Assembly (NCBI GenBank): GCA_020746835.1
Contig: JAGPNK010000008.1
Location: 1,240,001 to 1,304,000, forward strand
From: Stachybotrys elegans
Lineage: Eukaryota > Ascomycota > Sordariomycetes > Hypocreales > Stachybotryaceae
DNA length: 64,000 nucleotides
Direction: 5' to 3'
Part shown: positions 44,603-56,102 of the stretch, one piece after another
Position numbering within the stretch: the first letter of the stretch is position 1
How the letters are laid out: each line of letters begins with the position of its first letter
Position numbers and translations under genes: made by a program
The notes under the pieces: model-generated
What the model was told of the DNA's origin: nothing
The model's database searches: none
The model's input: only the letters and a program-made list of their open reading frames with translations

Positions 44603-45507
44603 GACAATACCATATTGATACGTGACTGCTGGCAGAAAAATTGTGGTGGCCATGGGGATGTGAAGGTTTTCCCAGGCACCTGTCGCAATTGTGGTGTACA
44701 TCGACACCCGGAGACAAGGGATATATATAGCAGCATCGTATGACAGGCTGCAGGGCAAGCTTGACCACAAAGTCAGAGAGCGAAAGCCGATGCTGAGCAT
44801 GTCAACAATCGGTCAGACTGCGGGGGAATCGACGAGTTCAAACAGGGCTGGCGCTCTACTAGGATCAAATGATCCGATAGGCCAATGGCCCCAAGCCACA
44901 CAAACTATCCGTAAATCTCCGGGGATAGGCAGCTTGCTGCAATGCGATGCATCAACTCAGGGCTTGGTCAAACGCCCTACCTTGAGCCGGTGCAGTCATT
45001 ACGACATGAACTTTGCATAGGATTTCAACTTTAAGTTGTGCGTGCAATCGTGCACATTGTCTCTTGTGAGCTCACTTGGCGCTTTTAATGGTAAGATTTG
45101 TTCCATCGTCCTTATATGGCAACAAGTTTCAAGACCGACTTGTCTCCGCCAGCACCACCCGCCCACCCCATAGCTTGCTTGCTATATCCTCTCCTCTCAC
45201 AGATGCCGGCATGCTTGGCCTTCTTAGCCCTCTATAATTACCCAAAGCCAGCTAGCATGATGACGAGCCTGGGATATCCTCACTGCTGATGGATGCTGAC
45301 GCGGCGGATGCTTGATTGGGACCTAAACTGCGAGGCATTCTGGGTCTACCGGGTCACCTGAACAGGCCTCCCTCTCAACCCGGCTTCGACAGTGTTCGGT
45401 TTTCCTAATTGAGGGCTGTTTTTCGGTCTACTATGTATGCGGGTGATTCGATTACACGTGGTTCTGGGGAGGGGTCACTTGTGCTCGTAGGATTCCCACC
45501 ATTTATA

Positions 45508-45532
45508 TGGCATATGGCATATGGCATATGGT
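45508..45532. repeat. short CATATGG tandem repeat
   Basis: About three and a half copies of a 7-bp unit in noncoding DNA. Confidence 0.8.
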
Positions 45533-45748
45533 AAGCGGTGTGGCGTGTCGCAGGTGAATATTCGGAAATTGAATGATGCTACAATATTCCCCATGTAGGA
45601 ATTCTGCCACCTCGAGATCATGAATAGCATCATGGGTCACCGCCAGACGAGCGGATGAGACCTTGTGAGCCCGACTTACACCGAGGCCTTGGTTCGGTAG
45701 CTCCGCCACTCAGTGATTGAGTTGATGATGAGTATCTGTAGAAACATG

Positions 45749-45756
45749 TATAAATA
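45749..45756 (+). promoter_or_regulatory. TATA box of the secreted barrel-protein gene
   Basis: TATAAATA about 130 nt upstream of the start codon. A tandem CAACAGT repeat follows in the leader. Confidence 0.65.
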
Positions 45757-45883
45757 ACGGCTCCCGCATCTCTTGTTGATCTATTCCCTCATCATCTCCA
45801 ATCGCATCAACAGTCAACAGTCAACAGTCAACCGCAAGCTTCAAGTCTCGGATCTTCAGCAACCACCAACACCCCCCAACAAA

Positions 45884-46281
45884 ATGCACTCTCTCACCAA
45901 CGTCCTGGCCATTGTTGCCATTGCCGCCACCAACGTTGCTGCCTTTGATGGCCGCATGACTTGGTTCAACCCCGTACGTGAAGCCATTCTCAATCTCCAT
46001 CATCTGCTTACTCACATGGTATAAAGGGACTGGGAGCCTGTGGCGGGAGAGACAACGACGGCAGCCCTGTCGTCGCCCTGAACCCGGCCCAGTACGCTGG
46101 CGGAGCCAACTGCGGCCGATGGATCACCATCCAGGCCAATGGTCGCACGACTGCTGCTCGGGTTGTCGACCTCTGCCCCGGCTGCCCCAACGGCGGCATC
46201 GACGTTTCCCCTGTCATCTTCGACGACATTGCTCCTCTTAGTGTTGGTGTTGTCGACCCTGTTCACTGGTTCTTCCAGTAA
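45884..46281 (+). CDS. small secreted RlpA/expansin-like double-psi beta-barrel protein
   Basis: Two exons: 45884..45973 and 46027..46281 (114 aa). The signal peptide is MHSLTNVLAIVAIAATNVAA. The mature part is FDGRMTWFNP|GLGACGG, then NPAQYAGGANCGRWITI, RVVDLCPGCPNGGIDVS and HWFFQ. It has the conserved layout of single-domain DPBB proteins (barwin/RlpA/expansin-like) with paired cysteines and the buried Asp of VVDLCPGC. Such small proteins occur in fungal secretomes and may bind polysaccharide or act at the host surface; none is known for this one. The strong TATA box and short leader suggest high, regulated expression. Confidence 0.92.
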
Positions 46282-46638
46282 ATACCCGCGGTCATCAATG
46301 CCTCTCACCACAGCCAGCCAAGCCCGCGGAGGTGAAGAGGGAGCTCGAGTTTTAGAAGCAGTTGCGAAGCTACATAGCCCTTGTTGCAAATAGAGCGAGT
46401 GGGATTCACCTATGTCTTTCCCCGATGTTTGTATGCAGATTAATACAACTTGTGTCGCTTGCTTACTTGATATGTGACGGAATATAGTGCTTGGTCCAGG
46501 TTAAAATTGGATAGTACTACTTGCAACGATAGAAGCATGGGATTCCAATTGCATTGTACTACAAGGCCACTTCATACCCATTACGTAGAATAATAAAGTA
46601 TACGGTGATTGTAGCAACCGATGTTCATAAACTCATCA
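46282..46638. other. convergent 3' spacer
   Basis: 357 nt, AT-rich, between the stops of the secreted protein and the large membrane protein genes. Nothing else seen. Confidence 0.5.
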
Positions 46639-49031
46639 TCACGGGCTCTTGCACTGCTCGTTTGAGCTGTTGCTTGAGACTGGTGAAGCTTGTCCTCGAT
46701 TTGCCTCCATTCCATCGTCGGCTTCCTCCGACTGTGGAGTAAATGGCGCTGACATGCCGTCCCGCGAACTCTGAACACGCGCCTGCATATCCAGTTGACC
46801 AGAGTTCAACTGGCTGTTTGGACTGGCTGCTGTGTCGATAGTCAACGGGCTGTCGATGCTGATTACCGTCGACTCCATGACAATTTTATTAAGCTTCCCA
46901 TTTTCTGATGTGGGCGAGGATGGGTCAGTTCCATGGGTGAGCTGATACATTAGACCATCATCATGTTTCGGCAGAAGCCGAGGAAGACCTGCTTCGACTT
47001 CTTCCTCCAGAGTTGTAAGAAGCTGCCTGTTGCTGGTTGTTGGAATATCGAACAGCCCAAGTTTCCACCCTGACGAGCCTGAAAGCTCATGTGCCATGCG
47101 GTGTAAATGCAGGGCATAGTCTGCACGCCATTCCAAGGTGGAATATTTACTGAGCGTGTGGAAGTGCTTTTCCAGAAAGAGCGCCATCGGCTCCAGCATG
47201 GTGGCGATGGTGATAATGAGCATGCCCAGGACAAACAGGAATACCAATCCAAACATGCTGAATGAAGTGTATGCGGTACTAAGAATGATCTGCTGCACGT
47301 TAGCATTGATCAAGACCTGAAAGGCGAGCATGGAAATTTACCTGACTGCCGCAGTGATCCCTCCATTCATCTGCGTCTGGAGTCGTGATGTAGTCTCGCA
47401 AGCCCGAGGATTCATCGATCGGCGGTCCAGCAGCCACCTCTGCCAATTGCATCTGAAGATAAGCCAAACTGGTAGAGAACCAGTGAATGACATCCAGCTG
47501 CCACGACTTGGACGTTATGCCTGACTGGACTCCGTTGGTGTACTGGAACCTAGAAGCAAGTGCTTTACGGCCCAGATTGGCCAGCACATTCCCAGTAGGC
47601 AGAAACAGGTTCCAGTAGAACGCAGCACCCAAGAAGGTGGAGTTGAACTGCAGCTCATCCATCATACGGAGAAACGTTGTCATCATGGGGCCTAGGCCCG
47701 TGCAAGTGTCGGCTTTGCAGGCTTCGTACTGCACCACGCAGCCCATGGGCCATGCCGGCTCATCGACTTGATAAGTGAGCAGGTTTGCCTCACCTCCCAT
47801 TTCCTCCGAAGTACCAAATGCATAGTTTATGGGTGTCGTTGCTCTATACCATGGGTCCTCGGAGGGTTCGAGGAAGACGACCGCATTGCCAAACAGAAAG
47901 TTCAAGATCAAGTCTCCGCCATGGCCACTCAACTCGGGGATAGGCTCGAAGAGGTAGGATCCTTCCAAGAGGGAACCCTCGTGGAAATCAGCGAATAGAC
48001 TCCTAGAAGAGGCTGGTTAGTAATCTCTGATGATACCAATAGGAATAAACTTACATAAGGTTGTATTCTTGATTTGGCCCATAGGCGGGGGGTTGCTGCG
48101 TATTTGTACCCAATTGGTCTCTGTTGACGACGACCGTGCAATTGCAGTCTGAAGGTGGAATAGAGCCGTCACCGTATTGGTATCGAGTAAAGTTTGCATC
48201 TTCGTAAATCCAATCTGATCTATACCCTTCGGTGACCAGAGGTGCGCATTGCAATTGGTAGCGCATCTGAAACCGTGATGCTGCTGGCCAGTTCAACCCC
48301 AAATGGGAGGTGCTGTCCAGATAGCCCGTGTCCAATATGAGGTTGGAATCCGGAGTCGCGCATATATCGGTATCGAAGGGGCATGCGGCATCGGAGGTGA
48401 TGTTGATGGGTAGTGCCGGGCGCACAAAGGTGCTGCACTCATTGGAGCTCGACTTTGACTCGTAGCAGCGCTGGGCGTAGTCTGCAGCTTGCTCCGTTTG
48501 ACGCGCAAGATGCGGATCAAGCAGCTCGGCCATGGCGGTGAGGTTGTTGACGAAGTCGGACCCTTTGATGAACCCGCAATTGGTGCCATCAACTAGAACC
48601 TCGCTCCCCTGTGCAACGAGGGAAGAGAAACCAGAGGCGGCGGCCAGAGCTACCGCAGTGGCAAATGCCACGGCGATGAGAGGCAAGAGGCGCTTGAAGG
48701 GATGGGCTTGGGCAATCGATCTCTTCCAAGCGACGGCCATCTTGAACAAGACTGACATAGTCCGGATTGGACTGGTCGAGTTGCGCAAGATGATCTGGCG
48801 TTGATGATGGAGAGCATCTTGTGATGTGTACGTTGAGAAGTATCGGTGAAGGAAAAAGGCAATAATTCTCCACAACTGCGTTCCAACAATTGTTGTGAAG
48901 AATGCCACAAAGGCAATGAGCAGAGAGCCATCTGACCTTCGAAGAGTCAAGGTGCTGCCGAGGACCTTGCCTTGCGACCAGTTGGTCCAAACGCCCAAGT
49001 ACACGGGATAAGCAGTAGAGATATCATCCAT
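46639..49031 (-). CDS. large uncharacterised fungal membrane protein
   Basis: Three exons: 49031..48055, 48002..47342, 47292..46639 (763 aa). The N-terminus carries one or two helices (SLLIAFVAFFTTIVGTQLW; LLPLIAVAFATAVALAA). A long extracytoplasmic part of roughly 400 residues follows, rich in cysteines and N-glycosylation sequons (NLT, NIT, NFT, NCT, NST), then a helix (GLVFLFVLGMLIITIATML) and a polar Ser/Thr tail. I recognise this as a type of protein common in Pezizomycotina and often near accessory genes, but know no function. The 49-nt intron before QIILSTAYTSF contains a GCTAAC branch site; a nearer AG is too close to the donor. Confidence 0.85.
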
Positions 49032-50188
49032 GATGGCAGAGAAAGGAGGTCAGGAGCTCGTGGCTTGCAATCCGAGGACAGGTAACGGCCAGAGCCGCTC
49101 TGTCTTAAATCCTCGGAGCCACGAGTATAGCGGTAAGATGGCTCCAGCACGCCATACTGGGCGGGCTAATTAATGCCGCCCGGCAGATAAGAGGACGGGC
49201 CATTGAAGGAGGGTTAAGCATATTCCCTGGCTCCGTTCCAAGTTTATCGCGATACTTTATTGGTTCCCCAGCCAGTAACTGATCTATTGTGGGAGCGAGC
49301 TGAGAACTAGATCGCAAGAGTAACCAATGCGATGCTTCCACACTTGCGCTAGTCTCATCGTCGCCATGTCTAGGGGCCCAGGGGGGGGTATAATGGGTGG
49401 CATACGACCCCCTTCCAAGCGGGGATCGTGAGGTTTTGGATTGAGCGAGGAGGGCCATACAAGGATGGTTGCCTTGCTTGCTGACCTCAGTTGGTTAGGG
49501 CAGGATCATTGGGTGCCCGTTTAATATATGAAGCCCTCGGCATCGGTGGCAGGGGCAAGCTCTTTGATTGGATGCCTGGTGACAGGCGCAGGATTGAGTT
49601 GGGGTTGTTCTCACTATCTTCAGCCCCTGGAATCCCAGGTTCTTATTGGCCAGTTGGGGGGAATAGGCAGCGATGAGCATCCTTGGGTGCCGCAGAGGTT
49701 TCCTAGTTCTGCCGTAGCAAGGTTACATCTCGCAACCTTGTCTAGTAAGACTGGTGGTCAGATTCCCGGGTCATCAGTCGCTAGCATATGTGAGAGCAAG
49801 AACAGAGGCAACATCAGAAATATCATGGTCTTTTGCCGACGGCTCAAGTTGGAGCCCATCGTTTCACTCGACATGATTTGTCACGAATGCCAGGCTTGTA
49901 TGTAAAGAGGTTAGGGTATACTGATATTTTCCAATAATTCCTACGTAGCATGACAAATAAATCCTAGGAAGAGATTCGAGAAAACGTTGCGTCAGATGGT
50001 TTTGAGATGTGTGCCCCTCCTTTTGGCAGAGATCATCAATACGCACACCAATACGCAGGTAGTGTCCAATTGGTGTTCCGCGCCCTGCAGATGACATGCA
50101 TGTCTGCGTGGAAAAAGGGTAATAAATCCGGCTACAGAGGAGGCACCCCCTCTCTGACGACAGCTCTTGCACTCGATGATAAGGCAAA
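49032..50188. other. intergenic region between divergent genes
   Basis: 1.16 kb, AT-richer, presumably holding promoters of the large membrane protein and the aminotransferase. No gene supported. Confidence 0.5.
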
Positions 50189-51552
50189 ATGAAGGACATT
50201 GAAGAGTTCAAGATTGATGTGTGGTGTAAGTCATCAGCCAGCATGCTGCAGCCTAGAGCTGAACTGACAAAAGACAGCGCGTAAATATGGGGTATATGCT
50301 TCTCCTTGTTGATTACCAGTAAGCTAATGAATCCAGCCCAAAGCAAAGGTCTCTCTAGCAAGTGAGTGGTTTTTCCTCCTGTCGCTTCGAGCTGCTGACC
50401 GTTACAGGCTCCTATGCCTCAGCCATATCTCTCGATGAACTCCAAAAGCTTGGCCCGGAGCTCATAGAAGCGGGACATCATGCAATCGACGCTTCCCATG
50501 CTCTCACATATGCACCGAGCAGAGGCTCGGATGAGCTGCGGGAGCGAGTGGCAGAGATCCATTCCGGCGATGCGACCCTGACAGCCGACCACGTCGTCAT
50601 TACACAAGGCTCTCTCATGGCCAACTACCTCGTGCTCACGACCATCTGTGGCCCCGGAGACCATATAATCTGCCAGTATCCCACATTCGGCCAGCTGTAC
50701 CTCTTGCCAAAGTTCATGGGCGTCGACGTGACGTTATGGAAGGCTAGTGAGGATAAGGGCTGGGCTCTCGATGTTGACGAGCTCGCTACCCTCGTCAAAC
50801 CAAACACGAAAGCAATTGTTGTAAAGTATGAGCGCCTTAGAGCCTACCTGACGCACACTAATCTTCTTCACAGCAATCCTTGTAACCCTACTGGGTTCGT
50901 GCTTCCTCGAGCCGACTGCGAGCGGATTATTGCCATCGCTCGACGCTCCAACCTGATCCTCATCTCGGACGAAGTGTTTAGGCCTCTGTTTTACGAGCAG
51001 TCGGCGCCTCCGATGGTATCCTTGGGCTACCAGCGAACCATCTCCACTAGCTCTATCTCCAAGGCGTACGGCCTTCCCGGCGTCAGAATCGGATGGGTCG
51101 TCACACCAGACGCTGAGCTGATGAAGAAATTCGTGACAGTGAAGGACTACGCCATCAATATCTCTCGCCTCGACGATGGAGTCGCTACGTTCGCCTTGCA
51201 AGACACTGTAAGGACGCGCATACTGGCGCGCAACATTGCCTTGATGAAGGAGAGCATATCTTTGGTCGATGGCCTGGTGCAGCGGACCGGCTCGCAATGT
51301 TCGTGGACGCCAGCTGCAGGAGCTGGAACGGCGTTTGTCAAGATTCTCAGCAAGGACGGGACACCCGTTGATGACGTCGATTTCTGCGAAAGACTGGTTG
51401 AACGAGAAGGCATCTCTGTCATACCGGGAGATCACTGCTTCAGCGAGCCTGCGCCTGGGGAATTCAAGGGATATGTGCGCATTAACCTTGGCGAGCCCCA
51501 GCGCCTGCGAGCAAGTCTGGATGCTTTGGAGGCTTTTATTCGCCAATACTGA
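50189..51552 (+). CDS. PLP-dependent aminotransferase, class I/II
   Basis: Five exons: 50189..50225, 50278..50291, 50337..50361, 50408..50825, 50874..51552 (390 aa). Exons 2 and 3 are only 14 and 25 nt, but together rebuild MKDIEEFKIDVWSRKYG, PKAKVSLA and SSYASAISLDELQ. This matches the start of a known aminotransferase group (FxVExWMxxYE...A.CCASISLDEL). Intron 4 rebuilds VVNNPCNPTG. Other motifs: TQGSLMANY, ISDEVF, the PLP lysine in SSISKAYGLPGVRIGW (about 228) and a C-terminal RINLG. Relatives are often annotated as Asp aminotransferase or capreomycidine synthase-like; the substrate is unknown. The alternative start in exon 4's frame would lose the substrate-binding N-terminus. Confidence 0.85.
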
Positions 51553-52172
51553 GCTTGCGAGTTTGCACGTCTATAAGACGCACTTGACGCAATGTTACTG
51601 TCAGAGGTTGATCAATTTTCAGCCATAATTGTTCCTAAATTTGTCCCTTGCGCTCAGCAATGTTTTTCCTCCCAGCCTTCATCTTCGTTGGTGACATGTA
51701 TTGAGGCATAATTGCCGGTGTACGTGTTGGGTAGATCGGATTACGTCCCAAGTAATGCCAACAAACGGCCTGAATAACGGCACCAGGTAAACAAGCAGGG
51801 CGTTGTAACGCTTCCACTGTTTGAAAACGTGAATTTTCTACTCGTGGTGGATAAGCGAGGTGGAAGCTGCCTGCATTCACATGACATTTTGACTTCACGG
51901 ATTCAGTCCCCGTGCCGCGGGCGTGACAGTTTGACTATACGCTCTGTTCACAAACCCAATTCACTCACTCTCGTCTGCCAACCTAGATCAAGTTTTAGTA
52001 GTGTTCACCAAACCTTGTCGTACATATAAGGTTGCCAACAGCCTGAGTCACTGTAGGACAGGTCCACGGCAACAGAAAGTACCTGGGCGTAAATTCTGAT
52101 ATATAATGACCGCAACGGCATCCCATGAACAGAGACATTTCCCCTACCCTCATCCTCATCGGTGACCCTCAA
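51553..52172. other. intergenic spacer
   Basis: 620 nt between two plus-strand genes. A TATATAA sequence at 52100-52106 lies 70 nt before the next start. No other gene seen. Confidence 0.5.
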
Positions 52173-52699
52173 ATGTCGCAACAAGATAAGAATCGGGCCC
52201 CAGGCGGGGGCAAGCCGCCTCATGGCAAAGATGTCCCGAGATTCTACGGTAAGTACCATCCGGAGCAGTGTTGAAAGCGGCAGGGACTTACCATGGCCTA
52301 ATCTGCCCTGTAGACCCAGCAGCTGTAGATGAAGTATCCAGGCAGATACGAAAGAAGGCCGGTGTGCCGTTCCCCCCTGGGCTAGCAAGCCGGTTCCGAG
52401 ACCCTCCGAGCAGCGCTAGTACGTACAGACTTTCTTTCTTTATACGACCGGATGGCTGACTGATATATCCAGGCTCATACACAAGCTTCCCGCCGTTTCA
52501 AGCATCAAAGAAAACCTCCACTTCCGCCCAAATCTCGCGAAAGCCATCTTCCGCCTGTACAGTCTGCAGCACCTCTAGCGGAGAAGATGCCAAGACACCA
52601 GAGGCTCAAGCTGCTGCCTCCGACGCTTCCAAGCCCGCAGAGGAGGACAACTACACCGTGAGCTCGGGTAAGAAGACCGGAGGATCATCCAGCGCGTAA
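52173..52699 (+). CDS. small protein of unknown function
   Basis: Three exons inferred by hand: 52173..52248, 52314..52418, 52473..52699 (135 aa). Donors are GTAAGT and GTACGT; acceptors are TGTAG and TCCAG; all phases agree. The protein starts MSQQDKNRAPGGGKPPHGKD, continues with a basic segment (EVSRQIRKKAGVPFPPGLA), and ends Ser/Ala/Glu-rich with a single CTVC pair. There is no signal peptide or membrane helix, and I do not recognise a family. Support comes from consistent introns, a nearby TATATAA and coding-like composition; an alternative is a noncoding transcript with chance open exons. Confidence 0.55.
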
Positions 52700-53044
52700 C
52701 ACCAGGCCCAGGTGTGATGCTTTTGGGCATGCTCTACGGCTCCGGGGAGGAGGATGGGGAGGGAAACCGCAGATTTGGGGAGAGGATTCAGTGTACCGAC
52801 CGTACCCGGACCATTCATGGTAAGAATCGGCATGATACGCAGCGAGATGGTTTGTCCTTTGAGAATTTCACATCCACCTCGGCTATTTCATTTGTGGCTG
52901 GATCTTCCACGAATAAACAGTCATTGTATCCAGTTTCCAACGAAGGGGTACCATTCGTCTTAGAGACGCGAATATATTCTGTTTTCTTTGGCCCAAGCAT
53001 GCCTCTTCCAATCAGCCGCCTCGCGTATTGACCCGCGGCTGGAT
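52700..53044. other. convergent 3' spacer
   Basis: 345 nt between the small unknown gene and the TAP-like hydrolase gene. No feature seen. Confidence 0.5.
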
Positions 53045-54923
53045 CTACCAGGCAATTGTGTATTCTTCCCTGCACGTAGCGTTTGCTGGTGGAAGCGTCC
53101 CATCCTGGAAATACTTGTTGATATGGTCCACCGCACACTGCGTGTTAAACACCATGCTATGCTATCGAAACGTCAGTACGCCTCCAGTCTTGTACCAAAC
53201 CGCGACTTACTCCGTAGGCTTCATAGACAAGGAGCCCTGATCCAGGGAATATCCTGTGGTTGTTGTAGGCGCCCCTCACAGACGTCGAAGGGTCAACGCG
53301 TGCGTTTGTAAAGAGGATGGGGTAGCTGGTGTTTCCACCAAAGGGACCTGCACCAGCTCAGTCAGTGGAAGACACTCGGTTGACATGCGATATTCACTAA
53401 CCAGGGTATACCCCCTTTGGTCGGCGCGGCCGTCCTATGCACCCGAAGAAGCGGGAGAAGAGCCCGCCACCAATCGGACCACGCGTCATGGCCTCATCCA
53501 GGCGCTCTTTAAAGGCCACAATGTCGTCCTCCTGCTCGGGCAAGTCATTGCAGGAATGCCAGTCCTCTGTCTGCGGATACCTGTTGAAGAAGGGCTTCCT
53601 GCCGGCGTCTGGGTCCATGGGCGATCGGTACCTCGTGTCGTTGAAGAGAGCCGCGCTGGGCCATTGCACGGACTCGAGCTGGTCCTCGGCCGTTGTCGTG
53701 ACGCCGGCCTCAATTGCCGCGAGCAGTCTCATGATGTTTGGCATGTTGCTGTACGGGTTCCCCACGAGCGACTGTAGGCCGCCCAGGGCGACGGCCTGGG
53801 TCGGCGGCTGCGTGACGTAGTCGAACACGGACGCCGTGGGCACAAAGACGGGCGACAGGCGCGAGTTGATGACGATGTTATTAATTCTCTCACGCACGGC
53901 TTCCGCCGTATCCTCGTGCAGGGCGCAGCTGCTGTTGGTCGCGCACTGGGCGGCCACCCAGTCGAGCAGCGGCTCAATGTCGAGCGGCTGGTCGATGAAG
54001 TCGCCGCTGACAAGGTCCGGCGGGCTGAGGTTGCCGTCGCACACGATGCGCTCGACCTTGTCGGGGAACATGGAGGCGAAGAAGGTGGCGTGGACGCAGC
54101 CGTAGCTCTGGCCCATGAAGCGGAGCTTGTCCTGGCCCAGGGCCGTCATGAGGGCGAGCACGTCGTGGGCGCCGTGCGTGGTGCTGGTGTACTCGAGGAT
54201 GCCCGTCTCGTCCATCATGTCCAGGCATGCCGAGTGCTCGATGCGGCTGCGCTGCCTGAGCGTCGCGATGAAGGCGATGTCGTCGTACTGCGTTGGCAAG
54301 CCTGGCGCCGTGGCTGACCAGATGTTGCGACGCTGCTCGTTCGCCCAGCAGGAGACGCGGGGGGTGGAACGGGAGAAGGAGCGCGGGTCCCATGCAACAA
54401 TATCCTACGGTATATGTCAGATGGCTCAAGCTATCGGGTGGCATCATTGCGTACGTGATTGTGTCCAACTACTCTATGGAGGTCTCGAGCCCAGTCCTCT
54501 GTGGCCAGCCAGTCAACACCTGAGTTATGGGGACCCTATTCACAAAGGGTTAGAATTGTCAAGCCATCTCAACCGGGCATGAGACTCACCCCGGAATGGA
54601 ACAGAACGGGGCCCTTGTAGTTGTCCGTCTCGGTGGCGCGGAGTCGAATCACGGCCAGGGTGACCTTGGCGCCCTCTGGATCCTGATAGTTCATGGGCAC
54701 CTCAAGACGAGCACACTCCCGTCTGTTATAGCACGGAACCCATTCTAAGGTTGAGGAAGCTGGAATCTTGGCGAGTTGTCAGCCAGTTGCGACCTGGCAT
54801 GTAAGAACTGCAATGGTAACTCACATCAGCCCATACCGGCTCGACGCTCTGGCCTTGGCATGACCCGGCGAGGGCCAGCGTCAGCACAAGTTGTATGCCC
54901 GAAGCCCTGTGAACTCCCCTCAT
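53045..54923 (-). CDS. secreted alpha/beta hydrolase with TAP-like C-terminal domain (peptidase S33 type)
   Basis: Six exons: 54923..54825, 54766..54590, 54535..54455, 54404..53402, 53347..53211, 53161..53045 (537 aa). The signal peptide region is MRGVHRASGIQLVLTLALAGSC. Then VPMNYQDPEGAKVTLAVIR, VLFHSGGPHNSG (oxyanion loop), DIVAWDPRSFSRS, the nucleophile elbow FMGQSYGCVHA (Ser about 219), VDPSTS (Asp about 472) and YGHSM (His about 500). It ends with a CAVDHINKYFQDG helix typical of TAP-like C-domains. Related bacterial and fungal enzymes are tripeptidyl or prolyl aminopeptidases, and some take part in secondary-metabolite processing. Both last exons were reconstructed; the triad is complete only after splicing. 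Confidence 0.9.
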
Positions 54924-56102
54924 GTTGACGTTCCTTGCCGATGAAAAAGGTCGAGTCTACGTTGTGCTGACCAGATGTCAGGCATCTGGGGTGATATAAG
55001 TAGTCGAAGCTCCTTGCACATTAGCCTAAGAGCCATGAAGACAAAAGAACCCGGTTCGGGGCCGAATCTGCAAATACCAAGCCGACTGGATAGGTTTCCG
55101 TGAGTAAGCAACGACGCCAATGGGTTGTCGGACCGGAGAGCAGAGTCACCAGGACTCGGCACAGGGTTGAGGATCCTTTGCATGCACAAACTCCACGGGG
55201 TGCAGGTGTTGTTATGCGGAGTAGCTGGGCAGGTAACCGCTCGCCCGGAGGTGGAGCAGAATAGATGCATGCTTCGGATATGTTGGCAGCATGAGATTGG
55301 GCAGGGCTAAAGTGTCCGACATCCAGCCATTCATCGGCCCGTTTGTTGAAGAATGGTATGGTGCTGGAGAATAAGTGATTATTTTATTGCAACATATTCG
55401 GTGGGCATTCTTATAGCTGTCAACTCTAACGGCGTAACAGAACGTGAACATCGAATGAGGGAATAACGTATCTGAGGTCAGTAACCACAATTGGATCTAT
55501 CAACCCGTTGGCCGGAGCCAGAGAACAATGAGGGGGCTGCGGCAACTAGGCCTGCACATGTCATCTAAATGCTGAGAGATTTATTTTGCTGTATTATTTT
55601 CTCTTTATTTTGTTCCTTCTTTCTCCAATTTGATGTCACACTGGGCATGTACAAAAATATAGTAAATGAGGGGTGATTCTGACGATCTCTTCATTCTTTG
55701 ATTCTGCTCTTTGGTCCTTTGGGCGGCAGGGCAACCGTCATTGGGCGCATAAGCTACTACTATTGTTATTTTTTCCTCGCTGCACGCACCTACCCTGTCA
55801 TATATGCAGGTCTAATACATCTGATGTGTAGTGTCATGTAGGATTTACTGTTCGTGTACCCCAATGGGATACAGACCAGCAACTTCAAGAAGGCCCCCCT
55901 CTGATGAATGATCTACTGTAATAACATTGTGCATGATAAACCAGATCTTCCATTTTCGCTCGCTAATCGTACACATAATAATACAACTCTTGCTCCTAAC
56001 ATCCAACACCAGGGAATAAACATGCGTTACAAAAGAAAACACGGCGTTTCGTGACGGCATCATCATCTCATAGCAAGTAAGTTGTAGTGGTCCTCGACTC
56101 CT
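54924..56102. other. intergenic region at the right edge of the accessory block
   Basis: 1.2 kb, AT-rich to the right, with a TATA-like sequence for the hydrolase near 54995 and repeat copy B at 55834-55902. No gene seen. Confidence 0.5.
55834..55902. repeat. diverged dispersed repeat, copy B
   Basis: Aligns with copy A at 39358-39424; the shared core is ACCAGCAACTTCAAGAAGG followed by a C-run. Eight core substitutions are all transitions. Confidence 0.5.

Larger units (their letters stand above)
43799..45883. other. 2.1 kb AT-richer intergenic region
   Basis: No gene supported. It holds repeat copy C, a small CATATGG tandem repeat, and a TATA-box promoter for the secreted barrel protein at its right end. 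Confidence 0.5.
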
